Source: Prevotella sp. UBA2754
Lineage (GTDB): Bacteria > Bacteroidota > Bacteroidia > Bacteroidales > Bacteroidaceae
Assembly (NCBI GenBank): GCA_002353295.1
Contig: DEJG01000022.1
Coordinates: 1 to 52,485 of the forward strand
DNA length: 52,485 nt
Reading direction: 5' to 3'
The position numbers and the translations under genes are program-made. The notes beneath the pieces are model-generated. The model made no database searches. It worked only from the letters and a program-made list of their open reading frames with translations, and was not told the origin of the DNA. Positions 1 through 7,575 of the stretch are shown here, in pieces. Positions within the stretch are counted from its first letter, which is position 1, and every line of letters begins with the position of its first letter.

Positions 1-1
1 A

Positions 2-457
2 ACTTTCTGGGTTCACTTCATTAAGACTGGTAAGAATTTCAGTGCAGTGAGCGTGGGTAAGATGGACGAAATTATCGAACATGTGCTGCCGATGGGGCCG
101 AACGTGACGATTCAGGGCAAGGTGTTTGCTGGTCAGGCTGTGGGTGCTACGGGCAGTGAACTTTCATTCCAGACGCTCGTGCCAGGTCAGGACAGTGGTT
201 TCCTGCACACGCACAAGACTCATGAGGAACTGTACATTATCCTAAAGGGCGAGGGCCATTATCAAGTGGACGGTGAGGTATTCCCCGTCGAAGAGGGCAC
301 CATCGTCCGTGTGGCTCCCGAGGGTAAGCGTGCGCTGAAGAACACAGGCAGGGAAAATCTGACTATGCTCTGCATCCAGTATAAGGCCAATGCCTTCGGC
401 GAGGCAGACAGTCCTATGACGGACGGCGTGATTCTTCAGGAAGAATTGAAATGGTAA
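2..457 (+). CDS. Cupin-domain protein, 5' end cut by window edge
   Basis: Small single-domain beta-barrel protein of the cupin superfamily. The cupin-1 metal-binding motif is visible as HTHKTHEELY followed by a GEGHYQVDGE turn, so a bound divalent metal is likely; the substrate is unknown. The first available start codon is GTG at 47, but the frame is open back to base 2, and the residues before it (KTGKNFSAVSVG) look like genuine cupin N-terminus, so the real start is probably outside the window or at a non-standard codon near base 20. The stop overlaps the ATG of the next gene (ATGGTAA), implying translational coupling with the flavin-binding protein downstream. Family assignment is firm; function (isomerase, decarboxylase or sensor-like) is not. 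Confidence 0.8.
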   Translation, partial: TFWVHFIKTGKNFSAVSVGKMDEIIEHVLPMGPNVTIQGKVFAGQAVGATGSELSFQTLVPGQDSGFLHTHKTHEELYIILKGEGHYQVDGEVFPVEEGTIVRVAPEGKRALKNTGRENLTMLCIQYKANAFGEADSPMTDGVILQEELKW

Positions 458-897
458 GCACGGCGATGGAGAGAGCGTTGCAATTTCTACACAATCATAA
501 GGATGTTGCCCTGGCTACGAGCGAGGGCAACATTCCTAAGTTGCGCATCTTTCAGATAATGAAACAGGAGGGCAATGTGCTCTACTTTGCCACTTCGGAG
601 CAGAAAGCCGTCTGGCGAGAGTTGCGCAAGAATCCCAATGTGGAACTGATAGCCTATGAGGGCAATATTTCCGTGCGTTGTTCGGGTTTGGTGAACTTCA
701 ACGTGGAGGACGATACGAAGCGCTGGATTTACGAGCATAACGATGTCCTACAGCGCCTCTATTCCAGCTACGACCAAATGGTGTATTTCTGTCTGCCGAT
801 AGCCGAAATGGACTACTATGACCTCCAGCCCACTCCGCCGGAATTTCTGCATTTTGACCTGATGGTGGGAGAAGTAAGCGAAGAGGACAAATCATAA
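451..897 (+). CDS. Pyridoxamine 5'-phosphate oxidase-family (FMN split-barrel) protein
   Basis: 148-residue protein of the FMN-binding split-barrel (PNPOx-like) superfamily. The N-terminus shows the typical opening helix and first strands (ALQFLHNHKDVALATSEGNIPKLRIFQI), then LYFATSEQKAVWRELRKNPNVELIAYEG, which is the flavin/phosphate-contact region of this family. These proteins are cytosolic, dimeric and bind FMN or related cofactors; the physiological substrate cannot be read from sequence. It overlaps the cupin gene by 7 bases and was probably made from the same mRNA. An AraC-type DNA-binding remnant follows in another frame directly after its stop, so the region may once have carried a regulator. 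Superfamily call is confident, the specific reaction is not. Confidence 0.82.
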   Translation: MVSTAMERALQFLHNHKDVALATSEGNIPKLRIFQIMKQEGNVLYFATSEQKAVWRELRKNPNVELIAYEGNISVRCSGLVNFNVEDDTKRWIYEHNDVLQRLYSSYDQMVYFCLPIAEMDYYDLQPTPPEFLHFDLMVGEVSEEDKS

Positions 898-965
898 AGT
901 ATCCCGCCCGCATCTTCCTCCGTTTCCTCTCACTGGCCCAGCAGCATGCACGGACGGAGCGCGAG

Positions 966-1217
966 GTGGCCTTCTATGCCGACAAGCTCTGCATCACGCC
1001 GAAGTATCTCTCGCAGGTAGCCCGCACCATCACCAACCTGCCTGCCTCGCAGTGGATTCAGTTCTATGCCGCCTTCGAGTTGGTATCGCTGCTCAACGAT
1101 ACCACAAAGACGCTGACGGAGGTATCGGACCTGATGCACTTCGAGAACGTCTCCCACTTCTCCCGCTATGTGAAAAAAACGCTGGGGAAAACACCGTCAG
1201 CGTACAGGCAAAAATAG
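966..1217 (+). CDS. AraC-family DNA-binding domain only; N-terminally truncated, possibly a pseudogene
   Basis: The 83 residues from the GTG at 966 are an AraC-type double helix-turn-helix: helix 1 region FYADKLCITPKYLSQV, helix 2 region LTEVSDLMHFENVSHFSRYVKKTLGKTPSAYR. The recognisable homology starts earlier: in the same frame from about 897, codons read KYPARIFLRFLSLAQQHARTEREVAFYADKL without an ATG, GTG or TTG, back to a stop at 855 inside the preceding gene. A usual AraC protein has a further 150-200 residue sensing domain, which is absent here. Either a shortened DNA-binding protein is made from GTG 966 (or a rare start), or this is the decayed tail of a regulator. The reading frame is otherwise intact to its stop. 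Family is certain, expression is doubtful. Confidence 0.65.
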   Translation: MAFYADKLCITPKYLSQVARTITNLPASQWIQFYAAFELVSLLNDTTKTLTEVSDLMHFENVSHFSRYVKKTLGKTPSAYRQK

Positions 1218-1280
1218 CAAAACGGCAAAATGTGAAACTTTGGAGGCAATTCGTGTAACGGCGGATTGCTTTTTTCGTCG

Positions 1281-1288
1281 TACCTTTG
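1281..1288 (+). promoter_or_regulatory. Bacteroidetes -7 promoter element for the O-acetyltransferase gene
   Basis: TACCTTTG matches the TAnnTTTG -7 consensus of the Bacteroidetes primary sigma factor. A transcript beginning a few bases downstream would exclude the upstream in-frame TTG at 1266 and supports the ATG at 1317 as the start of the acetyltransferase. Confidence 0.55.
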
Positions 1289-1316
1289 CACCCAGAAATC
1301 AAAACTTAAAAAGTAT

Positions 1317-1865
1317 ATGGATATTTTCGAGCAATTAAGATCAGGGGCTGACGTCGATATGGCGACGCCCGAGTATGCAGAGGCCATCAAACACATGACC
1401 GACTGCGCTAACATTTGTTTCAAGATTAATACGACTGCGCCGCAGCCTAAGCAGATTCGCCCGCTGGAGGAAGAACTGTTTGCGGGTAATCTCGACAAGA
1501 CGAGCTATCTGATGCCGCCCCTTCAGATTGACTTCGCCCGCCAGATGAAGATTGGCAAGGGCGTGTTCGTGAATCATTCGCTGACGTGCATGGCGGCTGG
1601 CGGCATCACCATCGACGACGGCGTGATGATCGGCCCCAACGTGCGTATCGTGACTGACAACCACGACTTCCAGAATCGCATGGTGCTGCGCTGCAAGCCC
1701 GTGCACATCGGCCGCAACGCATGGATTGGCGTGGGCGCCATCATCCTGCCCGGCGTGACCATCGGCGAGAATGCCGTGGTGGCAGCAGGTGCCGTAGTGA
1801 CCAAGGATGTAGCACCGAATACGATTGTTGGCGGCAATCCGGCAAAGTTTATCAAGAACATATAA
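1317..1865 (+). CDS. Sugar O-acetyltransferase (hexapeptide-repeat, maltose/galactoside acetyltransferase type)
   Basis: 182-residue left-handed beta-helix acyltransferase that would transfer acetyl from acetyl-CoA to a sugar hydroxyl. The C-terminal half shows consecutive hexapeptide repeats (ITIDDGVMIGPNVRI, HIGRNAWIGVGAIILPGVTIGENAVVAAGAVVTKDV) and ends NTIVGGNPAKFIKNI, the standard closing of the MAT/LacA subfamily. The catalytic histidine is in TDNHDFQNR. The N-terminal maltose-transacetylase-like helix region is present (residues 1-60). ATG 1317 is preferred over an earlier in-frame codon because a promoter element lies at 1281-1288. The next gene starts 21 bases downstream with an AGGAGGA ribosome site, so the two form an operon. 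The acceptor sugar is unknown. Confidence 0.88.
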   Translation: MDIFEQLRSGADVDMATPEYAEAIKHMTDCANICFKINTTAPQPKQIRPLEEELFAGNLDKTSYLMPPLQIDFARQMKIGKGVFVNHSLTCMAAGGITIDDGVMIGPNVRIVTDNHDFQNRMVLRCKPVHIGRNAWIGVGAIILPGVTIGENAVVAAGAVVTKDVAPNTIVGGNPAKFIKNI

Positions 1866-1886
1866 TATAAAATAGGAGGACAGAAT

Positions 1887-2732
1887 ATGATATTCGACAG
1901 AAACAACGAGAAGCAGGTAGTGGCACTTTTGGGTGCCGGTAGTATGGGAACAGCCATTGTGCGCCGCATCGGTGCAGGGAAGAAAATCCTGCTGGGCGAC
2001 ATCAGCGAGCAGGCATTGGAGCGCGTCAGCGAGGACTTCCGCCGCTGTGGCTACGATGTGGATACGCTCGTGGTGAATGCGTTGCAGAAGGAGAGCGTGC
2101 AGGCATTCGCACGCCGAGCCGCAGAACTCGGCCCCGTGATGTACTTCATCGACACGGCAGGTGCGTCGCCCAATCAGGCTAAGCCAGAGCACATCGTCGA
2201 CCTCGACATGGTGGGGACGGGCTATGCCGTGGATGCCTTTGGCGAGGTGATGGCCGAGGGTGGGGCAGGACCCATCATATCGAGTCAGGCAGCGTATATG
2301 TACCCCATACCCAACGACGTCGAAGTGCAACTGGTGCGCACGCCGACGGAAGAACTGAAAAAAGTGCCCTTCATCCAGAAGGTAGCCATGCAGAACAGCG
2401 GTCTTGCCTACATGATAGCCAAGCGCATGAACCACCTGCAGGCCCAGCGCGCCGCAGCCACCTCGTGGTGTCAGCGCCGTGCACGCATCAACACCATCTC
2501 GCCGGGCATCATCGTCACCCCGCTGGCCTACGATGAGTTCCGCGCCAACGGCGAGGGCTACCAGCGCATGATTGACGCCAGCGCTGCCCAGCGCGTAGGC
2601 ACCAGTGACGAGATTGCCGAGGCAGCAGCCTTCCTGCTGGGCGAACATGCCCGCTTCATCACCGGCACCGACCTGCTCATCGATGGCGGCGTTATTGCCA
2701 GCATCCGCACGGGCGAGTATCAGTTAGGATAG
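1887..2732 (+). CDS. Short-chain dehydrogenase/reductase (SDR) family oxidoreductase
   Basis: 281-residue Rossmann-fold NAD(P)-dependent oxidoreductase. The cofactor-binding glycine motif is near the N-terminus (LLGAGSMGTAIVRRI); the catalytic Tyr-x-x-x-Lys is YMIAK after a long insert following the serine region (ISSQAAYM), and the C-terminus has the classical SDR signature RINTISPGIIVTPL ... FITGTDLLIDGG. The GAGSMG form is closer to GxGxxG than the usual TGxxxGxG of classical SDRs. A strong AGGAGGA precedes the ATG, unusual for this organism. It follows the O-acetyltransferase by 21 bases. A perfect hairpin terminator lies 51 bases after the stop, ending the operon. The substrate is not predictable. 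Confidence 0.85.
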   Translation: MIFDRNNEKQVVALLGAGSMGTAIVRRIGAGKKILLGDISEQALERVSEDFRRCGYDVDTLVVNALQKESVQAFARRAAELGPVMYFIDTAGASPNQAKPEHIVDLDMVGTGYAVDAFGEVMAEGGAGPIISSQAAYMYPIPNDVEVQLVRTPTEELKKVPFIQKVAMQNSGLAYMIAKRMNHLQAQRAAATSWCQRRARINTISPGIIVTPLAYDEFRANGEGYQRMIDASAAQRVGTSDEIAEAAAFLLGEHARFITGTDLLIDGGVIASIRTGEYQLG

Positions 2733-2783
2733 CCATCGCCTCGCATCGTATTGAACAGCGATGCCTGCAATCCATGTCTTATC

Positions 2784-2818
2784 GGCGGACGAAAGCTACG
2801 CACTTTCGTCCGCCTTTT
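2784..2818 (+). terminator. Intrinsic terminator after the SDR gene
   Basis: Perfect 12-bp stem (GGCGGACGAAAG / CTTTCGTCCGCC) with a 7-base loop, followed by TTTT. Confidence 0.85.
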
Positions 2819-2862
2819 GTCACTTTTTATGCGCAAACAGCTTGTAGTTCCTCAACTTTTTG

Positions 2863-2870
2863 TATATTTG
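2863..2870 (+). promoter_or_regulatory. -7 element upstream of the NimA-like gene; long untranslated leader
   Basis: TATATTTG matches TAnnTTTG, with a TTG at 2842-2844 at about the right -33 distance. The next convincing gene starts at 3119, leaving about 240 bases of leader (2880-3118). This stretch contains short open frames without recognisable homology and a weak pyrimidine/purine hairpin around 3010-3030; I see no gene in it. Confidence 0.45.
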
Positions 2871-3118
2871 CACGCAAAACATTTCAAACCGACAGCGTTT
2901 ATGCAACGACGAGACGACGGGCGTGATAAAGTTGAAGGATGGAAAAATGGAAGGCGGGAAGTCGTTTGATTCCTGGAACTCGCTCGACGAATTAACACTT
3001 CGGGCTGAAAGGCCTCTAAACAGGGGATTTTTCGATTTTTGAATTGTTAAAATCCAAAATGAAGGTAATTGAAGAATAAAAACAGAATGACAAAAGCATT
3101 AATTCAAAATAAAAGGTT

Positions 3119-3631
3119 ATGGATTTGACGAATGATGATGCCTTGATGGAATTCAGGGAAATGAGACGTAAGCGCCAACAACTTTCAAGCGAGGAGAGCA
3201 TCGGCATCTTGGAACGGGCTACTTCCGGCACGTTGGCACTGCTCGGCGATGGGGGCTACCCGTATGCCGTCCCCATCAGCTATGTCTATAATGACGGGAA
3301 GCTGTATTTTCACAGCGCCATGTCGGGTCACAAGGTGGATGCCATCAGAGCATGTGACAAGGCATCGTTCTGTGTCATTGACCAGGATGATGTAAAACCA
3401 GCCGAGTACACGACCTATTTCCGCAGCGTGATAGCCTTTGGCAAAATCCACATCGTTGAGGACGAGTCGGAGAAGCTGGGCATAGCCCGAATACTTGGCA
3501 ACAGATATAATCCGAATCAGGAGGAGGCATTGCAGAAAGAACTGGAACACGGGCTTGGCCGTATGCTGGCCATCCGTTTCGATATCGAGCATCTGACAGG
3601 CAAGGAAGCCATAGAATTGGTACGAAGATGA
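3119..3631 (+). CDS. Pyridoxamine 5'-phosphate oxidase-family protein, NimA-like
   Basis: 170-residue FMN-binding split-barrel protein of the subgroup that includes nitroimidazole resistance (Nim) proteins. Characteristic segments are the N-terminal FREMRRKRQQLSSEES, the strand pair GTLALLGDGGYPYAVPISYVYNDGKLYFHSA, then GHKVDAIRACDKASFCVID. Nim-type proteins are cytosolic flavoproteins; whether this one reduces nitro compounds cannot be judged from sequence, and most family members are general oxidoreductases. The stop overlaps the start of the next gene (ATGA), indicating translational coupling with a PheC-like lipoprotein. Its likely promoter is about 240 bases upstream. It belongs to a different subgroup from the shorter PNPOx-like protein at 451-897. 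Confidence 0.83.
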   Translation: MDLTNDDALMEFREMRRKRQQLSSEESIGILERATSGTLALLGDGGYPYAVPISYVYNDGKLYFHSAMSGHKVDAIRACDKASFCVIDQDDVKPAEYTTYFRSVIAFGKIHIVEDESEKLGIARILGNRYNPNQEEALQKELEHGLGRMLAIRFDIEHLTGKEAIELVRR

Positions 3632-4482
3632 AGATAATCACAATAAACGGTAGACTCCGTATGGAACAGATAAGAAGAAAACTCTGTTTTTTGACCGTAT
3701 TGCTGGTTTTATGCAGTTCCACGGTCTTAGCCGCTTGTCATGATTGTGACAATCCGGCTGACGGTAAGGTGGCGGAGATAGTTGAACGAGGCAAATTATT
3801 AGTCGGTACAACGGGTGACTATCGCCCGCTTTCATTCTGTGAGGCCGACGGAACGTATTGGGGGTTCGGCATTGAATTGGCGCAGGAGATAGCCCGTTCC
3901 TTAGGCGTGGAAATCGAATTTGTCAAGACTTCATGGCCTACGCTGACAGCCGATGTCTTGGCAGAGCCCCAGACTTTCGACATGGCGATAGGCGGCATTA
4001 CCATCACCGATGCCCGCTGCGAGACGATGCTGATGAGCGAGGGCTATCTGGCCAACGGCAAGACGATGATGTGTCGTGCGTCGGATGCCGGTCGTTTCCG
4101 TTCCTTAGCCGACATCGACAAGCCGGAGGTGCGCGTCGTGGTGAATCCCGGAGGACTGAATGAGAAGTTTGCCAATGCCAATCTTACGCATGCCACCATC
4201 ATTGTTCATCAGAAAAACGAGGAAATACCCTCGTTGATTGCTGAAGGTGCGGCCGACGTGATGATTACCGAGATAACCGAGGCACCCTATTACATCAAGG
4301 CAGACCCCCGTCTGGCTGCACCGCTGTTGCGCGAGCCGTTCACTCATGGCAAGATTGGCGTCTTGATGCGGAAAGGGCAGGACGACTTGATGGAAAAAGT
4401 GAATCACGTCATCAGAAGAATGAAATCGGACGGCTCGCTGCGCCGTTTACATGAAAAGTACGGACTGGTCTATAGCCTGTAG
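3628..4482 (+). CDS. Periplasmic solute-binding-fold lipoprotein, cyclohexadienyl dehydratase (PheC)-like
   Basis: 284-residue exported protein of the family-3 solute-binding fold. The N-terminus has a hydrophobic segment ending in a lipobox (VLAAC at about residues 32-36), so it is probably a lipoprotein. The mature region carries LLVGTTGDYRPLSFCEADGTYWGFGIELAQEIARSLGVEIEFV and RVVVNPGGLNEKFANANL, which resemble the PheC enzyme that converts prephenate or arogenate in the periplasm, as well as amino-acid-binding proteins. No ABC permease or ATPase lies nearby, which favours an enzyme or orphan binder over a transport component. ATG 3628 overlaps the previous stop; an in-frame ATG at 3661 is an alternative start and gives a more compact signal peptide. 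Enzyme activity is inference. Confidence 0.75.
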   Translation: MKIITINGRLRMEQIRRKLCFLTVLLVLCSSTVLAACHDCDNPADGKVAEIVERGKLLVGTTGDYRPLSFCEADGTYWGFGIELAQEIARSLGVEIEFVKTSWPTLTADVLAEPQTFDMAIGGITITDARCETMLMSEGYLANGKTMMCRASDAGRFRSLADIDKPEVRVVVNPGGLNEKFANANLTHATIIVHQKNEEIPSLIAEGAADVMITEITEAPYYIKADPRLAAPLLREPFTHGKIGVLMRKGQDDLMEKVNHVIRRMKSDGSLRRLHEKYGLVYSL

Positions 4483-4501
4483 CAGGGGCAGGCATGTCAA
4501 T

Positions 4502-5293
4502 TCATCGGGCTTGCAGCCATTGTTTCCGTTCTTCCTCTGACATTTTTTCTATGGCATAGCGTAGCATGGTGCGGGGCATCTCATGAGCATGTTGGCGTAA
4601 GAAGTCACGAAGAATGTCAAGGGAAACATTCTTACCCATTTCCCTGAGCATCCATCCCACCGCTTTATGCATTAGGTCATGAGGGTGATGCAGATGAATC
4701 TCGGCATAGCGCAGGCACCAGGACGGATTGCCCTCATGTGACGTTTTCCACGTGCAAACGATACTTATCCGCTGTCGCCAAAGATTCCCGCTTAGCGCGA
4801 GTTCGTCGAGCACCTGCCGTTTATAGGCGTCATTTTTCCCAAGGAATGTTGGTAATAATAGCCAGTGCCCCAGAATTTTTGGCGCCGATAAGTCTACGAG
4901 GTCCCAGTTGTTGGCCTGCTCGGCATATTGAAGATACATCGTCAGAATCTCATCTCTCCTGTGAATAGCCTCCTTCTCCTTCTCGCCGATGGCATCAGAG
5001 AAGGTGCGCACAAGTCTCTTCGATGCCAGCTTTTCAAATTTAGCTACTAAAATCAGAAAACCGCACAATCTCACCTCATGCCACTTCGACATCAGCAGTT
5101 CCGGTACTTCTTCTAACGCAATGTCATCAGCCACAGCACGCACCACCTCTCTTGTCTGGGGAACCTTCAGTCCAAGGAACTCATCTCCTTCACCATACTC
5201 CCCTTTCCCAGTCTTGAAAAACCGCATCAACACCTGTCGCTGCTCTTCGTTGCGCTGCGACTCCATATACGCTATTATTTTCTTACTTTCCAT
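4502..5293 (-). CDS. DNA alkylation repair protein (AlkD-like HEAT-repeat glycosylase family)
   Basis: 263-residue all-helical protein of the AlkD/AlkC family, cytosolic DNA glycosylases that excise alkylated bases. Diagnostic stretches are EFLGLKVPQTREVVRAV, the HEVRLCGFLILV helix and NNWDLVDLSAPKILGHWL, where the Trp-Asp pair sits at the family's active site; later helices include WRQRISIVCTW and AVGWMLREMGK. The start at 5293 is preferred over the in-frame ATG at 5347 because a -7 element lies between them and the extra N-terminal residues are not family-like. It is convergent with the PheC-like gene, 19 bases apart, and is a single-gene unit. Confidence 0.88.
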   Translation of the reverse strand: MESKKIIAYMESQRNEEQRQVLMRFFKTGKGEYGEGDEFLGLKVPQTREVVRAVADDIALEEVPELLMSKWHEVRLCGFLILVAKFEKLASKRLVRTFSDAIGEKEKEAIHRRDEILTMYLQYAEQANNWDLVDLSAPKILGHWLLLPTFLGKNDAYKRQVLDELALSGNLWRQRISIVCTWKTSHEGNPSWCLRYAEIHLHHPHDLMHKAVGWMLREMGKNVSLDILRDFLRQHAHEMPRTMLRYAIEKMSEEERKQWLQAR

Positions 5294-5317
5294 TCTCTTA
5301 AAAATCAAAGCTCGCTG

Positions 5318-5325
5318 CAAAGTTA
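5318..5325 (-). promoter_or_regulatory. -7 promoter element for the AlkD-like gene
   Basis: The minus strand reads TAACTTTG, matching TAnnTTTG, 25 bases upstream of the ATG at 5293, which settles the start choice. A T-rich stretch with TTTTG lies at the -33 distance. Confidence 0.6.
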
Positions 5326-5408
5326 GGAAAAAAGACAAAAAAAACATAAAGTGATGTTACTTTTTACGTTAAACTTACGTCTTAGAGACAAAAATGATAC
5401 ACTAATCA

Positions 5409-5951
5409 ATGTCAAATGTGAAGCGAGTAATACGACAGGCAGTGTTGCCGGCTGATGGCGAGAGAATCATGGCGGTTTTCGCGGCAGCAAAAGGTATTAT
5501 GCGAGCCTCAGGCAACATGTGCCAATGGAGTGATGACTATCCATCGTTAGATGCAGTCAGTTCCGATATCGGTCGTGGTGGCGCTTATGTCCTCGAGGAC
5601 GAGGGCTTGATAGTAGGCTATTTCGCTTTTCTGCCTTCACCGGAACCAACTTATGCAAAGATATACGGTGGAAAATGGCTGGACTACGCGGAACCTTATC
5701 ACGTCGTCCATCGGATAGCCAGTATGCCAGACTCCCACGGTATTTTCGAGAGTATCATGAATTATTGTTTTACACGCTCAAGGAACATTCGCATTGACAC
5801 CCATCGGGACAATCACATAATGCAGCACGTCGTGCTAAAGCATGGCTTTGTCTACTGCGGTATTATCTATCTGGCAAATGGTGACGAAAGGTTGGCATAT
5901 CAATGCGTGTTATCCAATTACCACCCCAACACCCAACGACTGTTGGAATAG
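5409..5951 (+). CDS. GNAT-family N-acetyltransferase
   Basis: 180-residue acetyl-CoA-dependent acyltransferase of the GNAT fold. The N-terminal strand-helix (VIRQAVLPADGERIMAVFAAAKGIMRASG), the central strand LIVGYFAFLP and the C-terminal IRIDTHRDNHIMQHVVLKHGFVYCGIIYLANGDERLAYQ correspond to GNAT motifs; the IRIDTHRDN-MQHV part is the usual motif A/B region of the RimI-like branch with an unusual 'THRDNxxMQ' signature common to small acetyltransferases. The acceptor is unknown. Its last 34 bases overlap the 3' end of the convergent pectinesterase gene, so there is no room for a dedicated terminator between them. Confidence 0.8.
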   Translation: MSNVKRVIRQAVLPADGERIMAVFAAAKGIMRASGNMCQWSDDYPSLDAVSSDIGRGGAYVLEDEGLIVGYFAFLPSPEPTYAKIYGGKWLDYAEPYHVVHRIASMPDSHGIFESIMNYCFTRSRNIRIDTHRDNHIMQHVVLKHGFVYCGIIYLANGDERLAYQCVLSNYHPNTQRLLE

Positions 5952-7450
5952 TTTCCGATGAGCTCAGCATCGCGAATGGGATCTAGCTGACGCATCATCG
6001 GACTGCGCTGAGTTGTGTCAATGGGGTTGCCCTCAATATCATGGCTGTTGAATTCCAGAATCGTAGCAGTATTGGCAGTTTTGTCTGTTTGTCCCCAACC
6101 GTGCGCAGGAATGTTCTCCAGTGTACAGTTCAGTAGTACGCATTCAGCATGCGGATAGTTCTTGCCTTTATTGTCAGGCAGTCGGCCAATCTCAGCATGT
6201 GGTGAAAGCCCCTTCAGATGGCAGCAGACAAAAATGTTTCCATGATTCTCTTCAGTATTGCGAATCCACATGAAAGCACCTCGGCTGGTGATGGTGCAGC
6301 GATTGAAAAATGACGGGCCACGTCCTAGAATAGTGTCGCCACCGCCGTCGATGCGGCAGTTTTGCCAATAGCAACTGCCGTTGGCTTGCAGGGCATCGCC
6401 GTCGCCGATGATGTGAACATTCTCAAAGATGTTGCGTTCACCATTCACAAGCAGTCCCTCTGCCTGTCCTTTCCCGTCAGTCTTTATCGTCATGTTGCGG
6501 ATGATGAGGTCGCTGCAGTTGTCGGCGGAAAAGGCAGCGCGTCGTGAAGGGAACGTGCCTCTCACCTCGTTCGTCTTGATGTCTGCAGGGTGGGGATTGA
6601 ATACTTCATTGTTCTTGTAGTGTATCACTACACCCTCGCGACTTTCACCATCCATAGTCACAAACCGTTTATTGCGGAAATATACCAGTTCTTCGTAGTC
6701 GCCATTCTTCACCAGCACTCGGTAATGGTCTTGCTCGGAAGGCAGAGAATCGGGAATGAAGTCCAACGCCCCTTGTACGGTCGAGAAATCGCCCGTGCCA
6801 TCGGCCGACACTGTCAGTTTACGTTGATTGACCTCTGGCGCTTGTTTCTTTGTTCTAAACGTCCAGCTGCGTTTCCCCTTGATGCCGTTGCACCCTGTGA
6901 TGACATCTTTATCGATGGTGACATAATATTCATGGTCGTACTCCAGCATATTGTGATGCAGATAAATTGTAACCTGTTGGTCCTTGGCTATCATGGGGTA
7001 GAAGTGGAATCCATCGGAAAAACCTCCTATAATGTCTAACTGATAGTGACTCTTGTCCCATGCATTCATGCCTGACGGCGTGCCCGCTTTTGTGTTGCGG
7101 TTGGTGATGTGCTGCACTTTATATTGGTAGGGTACGGGTGTGTACTGTGCTGCCATATTTTTAGGTTGTGGTTCTGTTGGCCCTGCAGGTATGCTCATGT
7201 CGAGTCTGTCAACGAGTTGTCCCGTCTGCATATCATATACAGACACAAACCCTTTCTTCCCAATGATTGCCTCGTCCGACATAGTCAATTGCAGATGCGT
7301 GTCGATGTTGACATCCATAGCTCCGTTCTCAGGCATCATCTTGACGATGCGGTTTTGTGCATAACCTACACAACAAACTATCGTCAATAAACTCGTAACA
7401 ACAGTAAGTCGCAAATTTTTCTGTTTATGAACCAATACACTTTTCATCAT
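5918..7450 (-). CDS. Secreted pectinesterase (CE8) with N-terminal Ig-like domain
   Basis: About 510 residues. After a signal peptide ending near VGYAQ, residues 25-190 form an SbsA/Big_5 Ig-like domain (MMPENGAMDVNIDTHLQLTMSDEAI). The rest is a right-handed beta-helix of the pectin methylesterase family: LTVSADGTGDFSTVQGALDFIP, QAEGLLVNGER, then GDALQANGSCYWQNCRIDGGGDTILGRGP, which keeps both catalytic aspartates (the QDTLY-equivalent as GDALQ and the DFIFG-equivalent as DTILG). The usual LGRPW is shortened to IGRLP. It would demethylate pectin outside the cytoplasm. The start at 7450 (or 7447) is chosen over the in-frame upstream codon because of GGAATA and a -7 element at 7470-7477. Convergent overlap with the GNAT gene. 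Confidence 0.85.
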   Translation of the reverse strand: MMKSVLVHKQKNLRLTVVTSLLTIVCCVGYAQNRIVKMMPENGAMDVNIDTHLQLTMSDEAIIGKKGFVSVYDMQTGQLVDRLDMSIPAGPTEPQPKNMAAQYTPVPYQYKVQHITNRNTKAGTPSGMNAWDKSHYQLDIIGGFSDGFHFYPMIAKDQQVTIYLHHNMLEYDHEYYVTIDKDVITGCNGIKGKRSWTFRTKKQAPEVNQRKLTVSADGTGDFSTVQGALDFIPDSLPSEQDHYRVLVKNGDYEELVYFRNKRFVTMDGESREGVVIHYKNNEVFNPHPADIKTNEVRGTFPSRRAAFSADNCSDLIIRNMTIKTDGKGQAEGLLVNGERNIFENVHIIGDGDALQANGSCYWQNCRIDGGGDTILGRGPSFFNRCTITSRGAFMWIRNTEENHGNIFVCCHLKGLSPHAEIGRLPDNKGKNYPHAECVLLNCTLENIPAHGWGQTDKTANTATILEFNSHDIEGNPIDTTQRSPMMRQLDPIRDAELIGNYSNSRWVLGW

Positions 7451-7469
7451 TATTCCTTCATGTTTTCTG

Positions 7470-7477
7470 CAAAAATA
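7470..7477 (-). promoter_or_regulatory. -7 promoter element for the pectinesterase gene
   Basis: The minus strand reads TATTTTTG, matching TAnnTTTG, 20 bases upstream of the chosen start. Confidence 0.5.
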
Positions 7478-7522
7478 GTAAAAATAACCCAAATGATGTC
7501 TTTTTTTTTCGCTTAATCGTCA

Positions 7523-7547
7523 TTTTGTAACTTTTATTGTATCTTTG
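7523..7547 (+). promoter_or_regulatory. Promoter of the NUDIX gene
   Basis: TTTTG at 7523-7527 and TATCTTTG at 7540-7547 resemble the Bacteroidetes -33 and -7 elements, although the spacing is shorter than usual. It lies upstream of ATG 7576 and overlaps the in-frame ATG at 7537, excluding that codon as start. It is divergent from the pectinesterase promoter about 60 bases away. Confidence 0.6.
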
Positions 7548-7575
7548 CAGCCATGATAATATTTCAAATCGTAAA

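Noticed and set aside
1341..2648. 435-codon open frame antisense to the O-acetyltransferase and SDR genes
   Set aside because: Shadow of two clear genes on the plus strand; composition rich in His/Cys/Ala and no domain or signal.
2751..3042. Short plus-strand frames between the SDR and NimA-like genes
   Set aside because: They run across a terminator and a promoter element, have no ribosome site and no family resemblance.
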